From Paratractidigestivibacter sp003150175 (GTDB lineage Bacteria > Actinomycetota > Coriobacteriia > Coriobacteriales > Atopobiaceae), in NCBI RefSeq assembly GCF_964283195.1, contig NZ_CAXYLH010000009.1: a stretch of DNA of 64,000 nt; one strand, given 5' to 3'. Every line of letters starts with the position of its first letter. Position 1 is the stretch's first letter. Of this stretch, positions 27,929-35,534 are shown one piece after another. The notes below the pieces were generated by a model that ran no database searches, was not told the DNA's origin, and saw only the letters and a list, made by a program, of their open reading frames with translations. Made by a program: the position numbers and the translations under genes.

Positions 27929-28648
27929 CTAGCGCCTCGAGGTCATCTGATAGCAGAAGATTTCGGGGTGGATCCTCGTGCAGGTGTACTCGAACATGAT
28001 GCCGTTGGAGTCGAAGGACTGGCCCTCCATCACGGCGACGCAGTTGTAAGGGCCCAGGTCAAGGTAGGCGCAGTCCTCCTCGCCCGCGAGCTGCACGGTC
28101 ACGGTGCGGCGGCTCGTGACGATCTTCATCCCCACGTCCTGCTCGAGGTGGCGGTAGATGGAGTCCCTCGCGACGTCCTCGTCGATGCCGGGGGCGACGG
28201 ACTCGAGGAAGTAGCCGTGGTCGATCTGGCGCGCCTTGCCGTCGAGGCTGCGCACGCGCACGACGCGGGTGAGGGCATCGCCCACGTTGAAGCCCGAGCG
28301 GTTGGCGAGGGCGTCCCCGCACAGGATGTGCTCTATGACCTTGACCTCGGTCGATGCCGTCATGCCGTTGCGCGCGGAGTACTCGCCGAACGACTCGATC
28401 CCCTCGAGGACGCCGATGGCGTTGTGGGTCTTCTCTCGCCAGATCACGCGAACACCCTTGCCGTGGATCGGCTGGACGTACAGGTTGTCGGCGAGCATGG
28501 AAAGCGCGCGGCGCAGCGTGTTGCGGGAGCACGAGAACTGCTCGGTGAGCTCGCTTTCGGGCGGAAGGAGCGACTGGTAGGCGTAGTCGCCCACCTCGAT
28601 CCTACGAAGAAGTTCCTGGTAGATTCCCTCGTACCTGGCCTTGGGCAT
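27929..28648 (-). CDS. GntR-family (HutC/TreR-like) transcriptional regulator with UTRA domain
   Basis: DNA-binding repressor of 239 residues. The winged helix-turn-helix covers residues about 5-70 (YEGIYQELLRRIEVGDYAY, PPESELTEQFSCSRNTLRRAL, VQPIHGKGVRV). The rest, from about residue 85, is a UTRA effector domain with RVVRVRSLDGKARQIDHGYF and the closing IMFEYTCTRIHPEIF. It sits between the ABC operon and the divergent EIICB gene, the usual place for a local sugar-operon repressor. Operator-like TGTYTGAACM words lie before all three units. The effector is probably a phosphorylated alpha-glucoside, by context only. The gene appears intact. Confidence 0.9.
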   Translation of the reverse strand: MPKARYEGIYQELLRRIEVGDYAYQSLLPPESELTEQFSCSRNTLRRALSMLADNLYVQPIHGKGVRVIWREKTHNAIGVLEGIESFGEYSARNGMTASTEVKVIEHILCGDALANRSGFNVGDALTRVVRVRSLDGKARQIDHGYFLESVAPGIDEDVARDSIYRHLEQDVGMKIVTSRRTVTVQLAGEEDCAYLDLGPYNCVAVMEGQSFDSNGIMFEYTCTRIHPEIFCYQMTSRR

Positions 28649-28684
28649 GGCGACCTCGCTTTCCGGTTGCTCGTGGATGCTCGC

Positions 28685-28739
28685 GGGCGTTCATGAACGC
28701 CCAGAATGATGTCTGAACCTGTGTTCGCGCGTGATTATA
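28685..28739 (-). promoter_or_regulatory. gntR promoter with operator and palindrome
   Basis: On the minus strand a TATAAT -10 box (plus ATTATA, 28734-28739) is followed just past the expected start point by the operator word at 28710-28719 and by the perfect 18-bp palindrome GGGCGTTCATGAACGCCC (28685-28702). The arrangement suits autorepression. A -35 box is not clear. Confidence 0.55.
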
Positions 28740-28753
28740 TCCCCCGCCGGGGC

Positions 28754-28832
28754 ATGCCCGTCAACACGGCGCGCCGTTAACGGGCATATGGCGGCGGTTC
28801 GTCGATAAACGCGCACGATGTTTGAACATCGT
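28754..28832 (+). promoter_or_regulatory. Operator region of the PTS gene
   Basis: Two symmetric sites lie before the EIICB gene: an imperfect 34-bp palindrome (28754-28787, ATGCCCGT...ACGGGCAT) and ACGATGTT-TG-AACATCGT (28815-28832), which contains TGTTTGAACA, the same word found before gntR and the ABC operon. The start codon is 70 bp further on. Confidence 0.5.
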
Positions 28833-28902
28833 CTCAACGAACAGGTTGAGCTTTCTGGCGGGGAACGGCGGCGACGCCGCCATCATCAGTGGGGAATTCC
28901 AA

Positions 28903-30456
28903 ATGATGCAGAAGATCCAGAGGTTCGGCGGCGCGATGTTCACGCCCGTGATGCTCTTTGCGTTCGCGGGCGTCATCATCGGCCTGGGGACCCTGTTCAC
29001 GACCCAGGCGGTCATGGGGCCGCTCGCCTCGACGGATTGCGCTTGGTACAAGTGCTGGAGCGTCCTTCTTCAGGGCGGCTGGACCGTGTTCAACCAGCTT
29101 CCGCTGCTCTTCGCGGTCTCGCTGCCCATCGGCCTTGCCCGCAAGCAGCAGGCGCGCTGCTGCATGGAGGCGCTCGTCAGCTTCCTCACGTTCTGCTACT
29201 TCGTGGGACAGATCCTCCAGCTGTGGGGCCCCGAGCTCGGCGTGGACTACTCCGCCGAGGTCGGCAACGCGTCGGGGCTCGCCATGATCGCGGGCATAAA
29301 GACGCTCGACATGGGCATGGTCGGGGCGCTCGCGATCTCGGGCGCGGTCATCGCCATCCACAACAAGTTCTTCGACGTCGAGCTGCCCGAGTGGCTGGGG
29401 GTCTTCTCCGGCTCCACGTTCATCTACGCGATCTGCTTCTTTGTCATGGTCCCGCTCGCCGTCGTCGCCTCCCTCGTATGGCCGATGGTGCAGGACGGTA
29501 TCTCTTGCCTGCAGCAGGTCATCACGGACCTCGGCGTCGCCGGAACGGGGATCTTTGTCTTCCTCGAGCGCGTGCTCGTGCCCTTCGGCCTGCACCACAT
29601 CCTCTACGCGCCGTTCTATTACGACAACGTGCTGGTCGGCGGTGGTATCTACGCCGCCTGGGCCAACGCCCTGCCCACCCTCGCCGCGAGCACCGAGCCC
29701 CTGAAGGACCTCGCCCCGTGGGCCGCGCTCACCGCCACGGGCTGGTCGAAGATCTACGGCGTCCCCGGCATCGCGGCGGCGTTCTACGCGACCGCGCGCC
29801 CCGAGCGCCGCTAGCAGCTCCTCGCGCTCCTCATCCCCGTCACGCTCACGGCGGTGCTCTGCGGCGTGACCGAGCCCATCGAGTTCACGTTCCTCTTTGT
29901 GGCGCCGGTGCTCTTTGTGGTGCACGCGCTGCTCTCCGCTTTGCTCTCCATGTGCACGAACCTCGTGGGCGCCGTCGGCGTCTTTAGCGGCGGCCTCATC
30001 GAGATGGCCTCCTTCAATTTCATCCCGCTGTGGGCGAACCACGCCATGACCTATCTCGCGACGCTCGGCGTCGGGCTGTGCTTCACCTTCGTGTACTTCT
30101 TTGTGATGCGGGCGCTCATCCTGAGGCTCGACCTCAAGACCCCGGGGTGCGAGGACGAGCGCGACATCCACTTCAACTCAAAGAACGAGTACCTCGAGGC
30201 GCAGGGCAAGGAGCGGCTCGCGCGCAAGATCGTCGAGCTCGTGGGCGGCGCGGCCAACGTCACCGACTGCACGAGCTGCGTCACGCGCCTGCGCGTGGAG
30301 GTCGCCGACCCCGCGCTCGTGCGCCCCGCCGAGGAATTCGAGGAGGCCGGCGCGCACGGCGTCATGCGGGCCGGCAAGGTCATCCAGGTCGTCGTCGGCA
30401 CGGGCGTCGTCGGCGTGAAGGAATGCTTCGACAGACTCGTCGGCACAGGAGAGTAG
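28903..30456 (+). pseudogene. Alpha-glucoside-type PTS permease EIICB with in-frame TAG
   Basis: Read through, 517 residues: an EIIC domain (MMQKIQRFGGAMFTPVMLFA to about 420) followed by an EIIB domain with phosphoryl Cys in DCTSCVTRLRVEV (about residue 459). The substrate-pocket sequence ERVLVPFGLHHILYAPFYY and GVTEPIEFTFLF place it in the glucose/alpha-glucoside EIIC group. A TAG at 29812-29814 (codon 304) interrupts the frame between ATARPERR and QLLALLIPVT, with no shift. The start is ATG 28903 or 28906; the frame opens at 28822 but the extra leader is not family-like. The downstream part could restart at GTG 29854, giving an incomplete EIIC plus EIIB. Confidence 0.82.
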
Positions 30457-30460
30457 GGCG

Positions 30461-31276
30461 ATGGGCAACGGCACGGCAACGGTATTCTTCGACATCGACG
30501 GAACCCTGGGATGGGTCGACCCGGCGCGCGGGGACGAGCGGCCCCGGTGGGAGCAGGGGCTCTCGCCCGCGCCGAACGACCACGTGGTCGGCGCCGTTTG
30601 CGCGCTCGGGCACAAAGGCAACCGCAGCTTCGTGTGCACGGGCAGGCCGCCCGGGGGCATCCACCCCATGATCTCGTGCATGCCGTTCAGCGGGTTCGTG
30701 ACCCTAGCGGGCGCCTACGTGACGATGGGGTCCCGCGTGTTGCGCAACGAGCCCATCCCCGCTGAGCTGCTGGACGCCGTCGACCGCGTGCTCAGGAAGC
30801 AGGGGCGCGGCGCACGGCTCGAGGGGCTCCAGAAGGTGATCGGGGTGCGCGACGGCACCGACGGGCGCGCCGCGCGGTCGGCCGCGAGCATGGCCGAGGC
30901 GCTGCGCCAGCAGCCGAGCGGCCGCGCGTACAAGGTGATCCTGCCGACCGCGGCGGCAGACGCCGTCATGGCGGACCCGGGGCTCGCGCGGGAGCTCAGT
31001 GCCAGCGCCCTCGAGCTGGGAAACAGCGAGCTCGGCCTCGCCTCGAACACAAAGAAGGCCGGGATCCGCGCGGTCCTCTCTGCCCTGGGCCCGGACGCCG
31101 GGACCACCTACGGCTTCGGCGATGCGGAAAACGACCTGCCGCTGTTCGCGGAGGTCGACGTCCGCGTGGCAATGGGCAACGCCGTCGACGCGCTCAAGGC
31201 GCGGGCCGACTACGTGACGGGCAGCGTCCACGAGGACGGCGTCGTCTCCGGGCTGGCGCACTTCGGCCTCATCTGA
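30461..31276 (+). CDS. HAD-superfamily (Cof-type) phosphatase
   Basis: Hydrolase of 271 residues, class IIB HAD. Motif I is VFFDIDGTLG (Asp 10 and 12), motif II the Thr in FVCTGRPPGG, motif III a Lys near residue 200 (SNTKKAG), and motif IV GFGDAENDLPLFAEV. It starts 4 bp after the PTS stop, so it is cotranscribed with it; its expected substrate is a sugar phosphate made by the PTS or a downstream product. Such pairs are common in carbohydrate loci. It appears intact although the PTS gene in front is broken. Confidence 0.9.
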   Translation: MGNGTATVFFDIDGTLGWVDPARGDERPRWEQGLSPAPNDHVVGAVCALGHKGNRSFVCTGRPPGGIHPMISCMPFSGFVTLAGAYVTMGSRVLRNEPIPAELLDAVDRVLRKQGRGARLEGLQKVIGVRDGTDGRAARSAASMAEALRQQPSGRAYKVILPTAAADAVMADPGLARELSASALELGNSELGLASNTKKAGIRAVLSALGPDAGTTYGFGDAENDLPLFAEVDVRVAMGNAVDALKARADYVTGSVHEDGVVSGLAHFGLI

Positions 31277-31309
31277 GGCGCGGCGTCGGGCGGCGCGGCG
31301 AAAAAGGGC

Positions 31310-31398
31310 GCTGTGGCACGGTGCGTTGCAAAAAGAGGGGCTGTGGCACACGATTCCATGCCACAGCGGCAATTCTCGCCACGCGCCGTGCCACAGCG
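31310..31398. repeat. Nested inverted repeats of GCTGTGGCA after the HAD gene
   Basis: Outer pair: GCTGTGGCACGGTGCG (31310-31325) with CGCGCCGTGCCACAGC (31383-31398), one mismatch. Inner pair: GCTGTGGCA (31340-31348) with TGCCACAGC (31359-31367). The word is shared with the element at 15546-15692. No gene is seen in 31277-31547; the element probably ends the PTS-HAD transcript. Confidence 0.75.
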
Positions 31399-31500
31399 GC
31401 GATTCTCGCCACGCTCGGGGCCAGCTCTGCACACCGGCGCGTGCACGGCGCGGGCTTCTTTCCACCCGCCGCGCGGCACACGACCGCCACGGCCCGGACG

Positions 31501-31506
31501 TATACT
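31501..31506 (+). promoter_or_regulatory. Candidate -10 box (TATACT) for galE
   Basis: TATACT lies 42 bp before the galE ATG; AAGGGA at 31537-31542 serves as ribosome-binding site. No convincing -35 box. Confidence 0.45.
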
Positions 31507-31547
31507 ACAGGGTGGCTCATTCACGCCAACAACCCGAAGGGATACGC

Positions 31548-32618
31548 ATGAGCGAGAAGAAAGACCCCAAGGACACCTGCGTCCTCGTCACCGGCGGCGC
31601 CGGCTTCATCGGCTCCCACACCGTCGTCGAGCTCCTCCAGAACGGCTACCAGGTCGTCATTGTCGACGACCTTTCCAACGCGTCCGAGAAGGTCCTCGAC
31701 CGCATCGACACCATCGTGGGCGAGGACGCCGCCGAGCGCCTCACCTTCTACCGTGCCGACGTCAACGACCGCGTCGCCCTCGAGTGCATCTTTGACTCGA
31801 ACCCCATCGACCGCGTGATCCACTTCGCCGGCTTCAAGGCCGTCGGCGAGTCCGTGGTCAAGCCGATCGAGTACTACACCAACAACCTCGGCAACACGCT
31901 CACCCTCGTGGACGTCATGCGCGAGCACGGCTGCAAGTCCATCATCTTCAGCAGCTCCGCCACCGTCTACGGCGACCCGGACTCGCTGCCCCTAACCGAG
32001 GCCAGCCCCAAGAAGAACGCCACCAACCCCTACGGCTGGACCAAGTGGATGATCGAGCAGATCCTCACCGACCTCCACACCGCCGACCCCGAGTGGAACG
32101 TCGTCCTTCTTCGTTACTTCAACCCCATCGGCGCCCACCCCTCAGGCCTCATGGGCGAGGACCCCAAGGGCATCCCCAACAACCTGCTGCCCTACGTCGC
32201 GCAGACCGCCATCGGCAAGCGCTCCGAGGTCCACGTCTTCGGCGACGACTACCCCACCCCCGACGGCACCGGTGTGCGCGACTACATCCACGTCTGCGAC
32301 CTCGCGACCGGCCACGCCGCCGCGCTCGCGTGGATGAACGGCCGCGAGGGCGTCGAGATCTTCAACCTCGGCACCGGCCGCGGCACCTCGGTCCTCGAGA
32401 TCATCAAGGCCTTCGGCCGCGCCTGCGGCCACGACGTGCCCTACGTCATCGACCCGCGCCGCGCCGGCGACGTCGCCGAGAACTACGCCGACTGCACCAA
32501 GGCCAAGGAGCAGATGGGCTGGGAGGCCAAGTACGGCATCGACGAGATGTGCCGCGACTCCTGGAACTGGCAGTCCAAGAACCCCAACGGCTACGCCGAC
32601 GCCGACGACGCCGAGTAG
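31548..32618 (+). CDS. galE: UDP-glucose 4-epimerase
   Basis: Interconverts UDP-glucose and UDP-galactose with bound NAD; extended SDR family, cytoplasmic. It has 356 residues. Seen are the nucleotide-binding TGGAGFIGSH near residue 15, FAGFKAVGES, catalytic SSSATVYG and YGWTK (Tyr-x3-Lys), RYFNPIGAHPSG, and the late DYIHVCDLA and FNLGTGRGTSVLE. The frame is open from 31326, but that stretch is repeat and promoter. It supplies UDP-galactose for the glycosyltransferases encoded further on, and allows galactose use. The polyprenyl synthase gene follows almost without a gap. Confidence 0.96.
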   Translation: MSEKKDPKDTCVLVTGGAGFIGSHTVVELLQNGYQVVIVDDLSNASEKVLDRIDTIVGEDAAERLTFYRADVNDRVALECIFDSNPIDRVIHFAGFKAVGESVVKPIEYYTNNLGNTLTLVDVMREHGCKSIIFSSSATVYGDPDSLPLTEASPKKNATNPYGWTKWMIEQILTDLHTADPEWNVVLLRYFNPIGAHPSGLMGEDPKGIPNNLLPYVAQTAIGKRSEVHVFGDDYPTPDGTGVRDYIHVCDLATGHAAALAWMNGREGVEIFNLGTGRGTSVLEIIKAFGRACGHDVPYVIDPRRAGDVAENYADCTKAKEQMGWEAKYGIDEMCRDSWNWQSKNPNGYADADDAE

Positions 32619-32630
32619 GTGCCCGACCCG

Positions 32631-33737
32631 ATGACCGCCCAGACGAACATCGCCGCGAGCACGGCCGCCGAGGCCGCAGCCTTCCCCCTCGAGGAGAAGC
32701 CCGGCGCGCTCTTTGCCGCCTATCTGCAGCGCACGCGCCCGCAGATCGACGACTACCTCGCGCGCACGGCCGCGGCCTGCGCACCCGGCACGCCCGAGGC
32801 GACCGCCGCCGACCTCGATCGCTTCCTCTACGCACCTCTTGCCCGCTTTACCACCTCGGGCGGCAAGCGGACCCGGCCGGCGCTTTGCCTGCTCGGCTGC
32901 GAGGCCGTGGGCGGCGAGGCGGCGCGCGCCATGAGCGCGGCGGCGGCCATCGAGGTCTTCCAGTCGGCGGCCCTTATTCACGACGACATCGCCGACGAGT
33001 CCGAGCTGCGCCGCGGCGAGCCGTGCACCTACGTGACGGAGGGCACGGGCGTCGCCATCAACATCGGCGACCTCGGCCTCACCGATGTGCTCGGCTATGT
33101 GCTGCGCGACCAGGGCCTCCCCGCCGACGTGCGCCTCGCCGTCATGGAGAAACTCCTCCAGATGGAGGAGCGCACCATCGAGGGCCAGGCGCTCGACCTC
33201 GGCTGGGTCCGCGACGGCCGCTGGGATATCTTGCCGGAGGACTACCTCTACATGGCGTCCCACAAGACCGCCTACTACTCGGCGGCAATCCCGCTGGTAG
33301 CGGGCGCAATCGTGGGCGGCGGCACGCCCGAGCAGCTCGCCGCGCTCGACGGCTTCGGCATGGCGGCCGGCCTCGCCTTCCAGCTGCAGGACGACCTCCT
33401 GAACCTCGTCGGCGATGCCGACGCCCAGGGCAAGGACTTCCGCAGCGACATCACCGAGGGCAAGCGCACGCTGCTTGTGGTCTGGGCGCTCTCGCACCTC
33501 AGCCCTGCAAAGAAGGACGAGCTCATCGGTATCCTCGAGTCAAAGACCGCAGACCCCGCCTGCCTCGCGCGCGCCGTCGAGCTCATCGAGGATGCGGGCG
33601 CCGTCGACCACGTGCGCGCCTATGCTCGCGAGCTCGTGGCCAAGGCCAAGGGGCACCTTTGCGGCATCGAGATTTCCCCGGAGGCTCGCGGGGTGCTCGC
33701 ATCTATGGCAGACTTTTTCGTGGAGCGCGCGGGCTAG
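32631..33737 (+). CDS. Polyprenyl (trans-isoprenyl diphosphate) synthase
   Basis: Condenses isopentenyl diphosphate into longer all-trans prenyl diphosphates. 368 residues from the ATG at 32631; a GTG at 32619 directly after the galE stop is an alternative. Seen are the first Asp-rich motif LIHDDIADESELRRG (about residue 115), GGKRTRPAL before it, and the second region FQLQDDLLNLVGDADAQGKD (about residue 255), where the last Asp of DDxxD is replaced by Asn-Leu-Val spacing. An N-terminal extension of about 40 residues is unusual. Product length is not predictable; quinone side chains or a carrier precursor are possible. It probably shares the galE transcript. Confidence 0.9.
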   Translation: MTAQTNIAASTAAEAAAFPLEEKPGALFAAYLQRTRPQIDDYLARTAAACAPGTPEATAADLDRFLYAPLARFTTSGGKRTRPALCLLGCEAVGGEAARAMSAAAAIEVFQSAALIHDDIADESELRRGEPCTYVTEGTGVAINIGDLGLTDVLGYVLRDQGLPADVRLAVMEKLLQMEERTIEGQALDLGWVRDGRWDILPEDYLYMASHKTAYYSAAIPLVAGAIVGGGTPEQLAALDGFGMAAGLAFQLQDDLLNLVGDADAQGKDFRSDITEGKRTLLVVWALSHLSPAKKDELIGILESKTADPACLARAVELIEDAGAVDHVRAYARELVAKAKGHLCGIEISPEARGVLASMADFFVERAG

Positions 33738-33788
33738 CGCTCGAACTCGCCGCCGAGCGAAGGCGGCAACGCACTAGGAGAGACTTTT

Positions 33789-34715
33789 ATGGAACCCATT
33801 CAGGAAGGCGCCCAGGGCGCCGCGGTTGAGGACATCCAGGAGCGGCTGAAGTCGCTCGGCTACCGCATCGACGAGGGCGAGCTCGCCGGCCAGGCGTTTG
33901 GTCGCTCCACCGCCACCGCCGTCGCGCGCTTCCGCCTCGATCACGAGCTCAGCCTCGGCGAGGCGGTGGACGCCCCCACGTGGTCCGCGCTCGTGGACGA
34001 GTGCTACCAGCTCGGAGACCGCACGCTCTACCTGCGGCTCCCCAACTTCCACGGCAACGACGTGCGCCAGCTCCAGGAGCGCCTGAACGTCCTGGGCTTC
34101 TCGTGCGGAGAGCCCGACGGCTGCTTCGGCGTCCACACCGAGGCCGCGGTCAAGCTCTTCCAGGAGAGCGTCGGCGCGCTTGCCGACGGCATGGCGTTCC
34201 AGGACACCTTCGACGCCATCGAGCGTCTCAAGCACGTGTGGGGCGGCAAGCCCGCCGCGGGCCCGCACCCCTCCGGCTCCATGGGCTTCGCCCGCGCCGC
34301 GAGCGTGCTCGACGGGATCGGCCTAGCCATCATGGCCGAGGACCCCATCGCTCGCAACGTCGCGGGCCGCATCCTCAACCTCGCCCAGGCCACGAACGAC
34401 AGCTGCGGCATCGAGGTCGTCAACTCCGTCGACGAGGCGAGCGAGCACGTACGCGCCGCGGTAACGCTCTCGGCCACGCCGCACGACCCCAAGGCCAAGC
34501 CCGCCGTGGGCAGCGTCGCGCTCGACGACGTGGACACGCTGCCGCTGCGCCTGCGCACCGCGCTTCAGGTCTCGCGCAAGCGCCCGCCCGCGGCGCGCAT
34601 CGAGCTACCCGTGGGCGCCGACCCCAACGGCAGCTTCACCATCGGCGACGCCCAGACCTACGCCGTGCTGCTGCTCGACGCCATCTGCGCCGCGTTCGAC
34701 GGCTTGGAGCTGTAG
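33789..34715 (+). CDS. CwlM-like protein: two peptidoglycan-binding domains and a degenerate amidase-like tail
   Basis: Protein of 308 residues without signal peptide. Residues 5-70 and 80-150 are PG_binding_1 repeats (QGAAVEDIQERLKSLGY; NDVRQLQERLNVLGFSCGEPDGCFG). The linker YQLGDRTLYLRL resembles the equivalent stretch of mycobacterial CwlM, which has the same two-repeat layout followed by an amidase_3 domain. Here the C-terminal 140 residues keep an amidase-like ending (PVGADPNGSFTIGDAQTYA, LLLDAICAAF) but I see no zinc-binding His/Glu set. A cytoplasmic, non-catalytic regulator of precursor synthesis is therefore a better guess than a wall hydrolase. It lies between the polyprenyl synthase and glmU. 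Confidence 0.75.
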   Translation: MEPIQEGAQGAAVEDIQERLKSLGYRIDEGELAGQAFGRSTATAVARFRLDHELSLGEAVDAPTWSALVDECYQLGDRTLYLRLPNFHGNDVRQLQERLNVLGFSCGEPDGCFGVHTEAAVKLFQESVGALADGMAFQDTFDAIERLKHVWGGKPAAGPHPSGSMGFARAASVLDGIGLAIMAEDPIARNVAGRILNLAQATNDSCGIEVVNSVDEASEHVRAAVTLSATPHDPKAKPAVGSVALDDVDTLPLRLRTALQVSRKRPPAARIELPVGADPNGSFTIGDAQTYAVLLLDAICAAFDGLEL

Positions 34716-34753
34716 GGGATTCGGCGAAAAGGCTCTGCGCGGCGGCGACGCGC

Positions 34754-34900
34754 CGTTTGGTTGCCCGATTTGCCCTGCGCTCCGCCGCCCGTCGTTTAGG
34801 TGCCCAGCCGAGGCGCCGTTGCTGATCCGTTTAGATGTCCAATCCATACGCCATTGCCGATCCGTTTGGTTGTCCAATCGGCTCGGCAACGGCGCTTTTT
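34754..34900 (+). repeat. Four imperfect tandem copies of CGTTTRGNTGYCC ending in a terminator
   Basis: Copies start at 34754, 34793, 34828 and 34863, so the period is 35-39 bp. The last two units (GATCCGTTTAGATGTCCAAT and GATCCGTTTGGTTGTCCAAT) are the closest. GCGCCGTTGC (34814-34823) pairs with GCAACGGCGC (34885-34894) followed by T6, a good terminator for the CwlM-like gene with two repeat units in its loop. No coding sequence is seen in 34716-35258. Confidence 0.65.
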
Positions 34901-34983
34901 TCGTTGGCGGCACGACGAGGTCGCAATCTGCGTTCTTAACTCCCCGCCCGCGCGCCCAGCAGCGCCCCAGGACCCACGCCTAT

Positions 34984-35112
34984 TCGCTTAGTCAGTTTTC
35001 GTTTGCGGACTTCGCGAGTAGGCGATGGTTTTCTGTTTATAAAACCGCAGGTAGAAGGCGTGCGCAAATTGAGGCTACTTGAGGAACCGCCAAATGAAAA
35101 CTGACTAAGCGA
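34984..35112. repeat. 129-bp element with 22-bp terminal inverted repeats
   Basis: TCGCTTAGTCAGTTTTCGTTTG (first 20 nt from 34984) matches the inverse of 35091-35112 with one mismatch over 22 bp. The core is non-coding and holds a hairpin GGTTTT-N8-AAAACC (35027-35046). The layout is that of a miniature inverted-repeat element, although no target-site duplication is evident. Just beyond, GGCCCGGTTCTGCACGGYATC occurs twice in tandem (35140-35190). Confidence 0.7.
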
Positions 35113-35212
35113 AGCCCGGGCGCGGCGGCGCCACACTGAGGCCCGGTTCTGCACGGTATCGCCGTGGCGGGCCCGGTTCTGCACGGCATCACCGGCCGTG
35201 GCGGGCCCGGGC

Positions 35213-35244
35213 AAAAAAAGGCCGCCCGTCGATGACGAGCGGCC
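35213..35244 (-). terminator. Intrinsic terminator of tRNA-Gln
   Basis: On the minus strand GGCCGCTCGTC-ATC-GACGGGCGGCC is followed by T7. It begins 15 bp after the tRNA 3' end. Confidence 0.9.
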
Positions 35245-35258
35245 CGCATGCGCGCAGA

Positions 35259-35333
35259 TGGCAGGGGTAGTAGGATTCGAACCCACATTGATGGCACCAA
35301 AAACCACTGTCCTAACCATTGGACGATACCCCT
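35259..35333 (-). tRNA. tRNA-Gln (anticodon TTG)
   Basis: The minus strand reads AGGGGTA acceptor, GTCC-AATGGTTA-GGAC D arm, anticodon stem GTGGT/GCCAT around loop TTTTGGT (anticodon TTG, decoding CAA), variable CAAT, T arm GTGGG-TTCGAAT-CCTAC, then TACCCCT, discriminator G and an encoded CCA. All four stems form, with only G-T wobbles as irregularities. A terminator follows, and a candidate TACAAT -10 box precedes it at 35345-35350. Confidence 0.95.
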
Positions 35334-35344
35334 GTGCGTCCGCC

Positions 35345-35350
35345 ATTGTA
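35345..35350 (-). promoter_or_regulatory. Candidate -10 box (TACAAT) for tRNA-Gln
   Basis: The plus strand ATTGTA reads TACAAT on the minus strand, 11 bp before the mature tRNA 5' end. No clear -35 hexamer. Confidence 0.4.
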
Positions 35351-35534
35351 CCAATAAGCCGGCACCTCCCGCCACCTCAAGCGACCTGAGCGAATAGCGC
35401 TCCGCCAGAATCCTGCGGATTTTACGCATCGCGTACAATGCGGCCCGAAATCGTTCCAATCGGTCAAATGGCTGCGTTATTATTGTGAGCGGTATTTTCT
35501 GGGACAAGCAAACTTCGCTTTTGGAGGCACATCC

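Noticed and set aside
34754..34900. CRISPR array from four 13-bp repeats at 35-39 bp spacing
   Set aside because: The repeats are short and imperfect and the intervening sequence is itself repeated, so it is a tandem repeat, not unique spacers.
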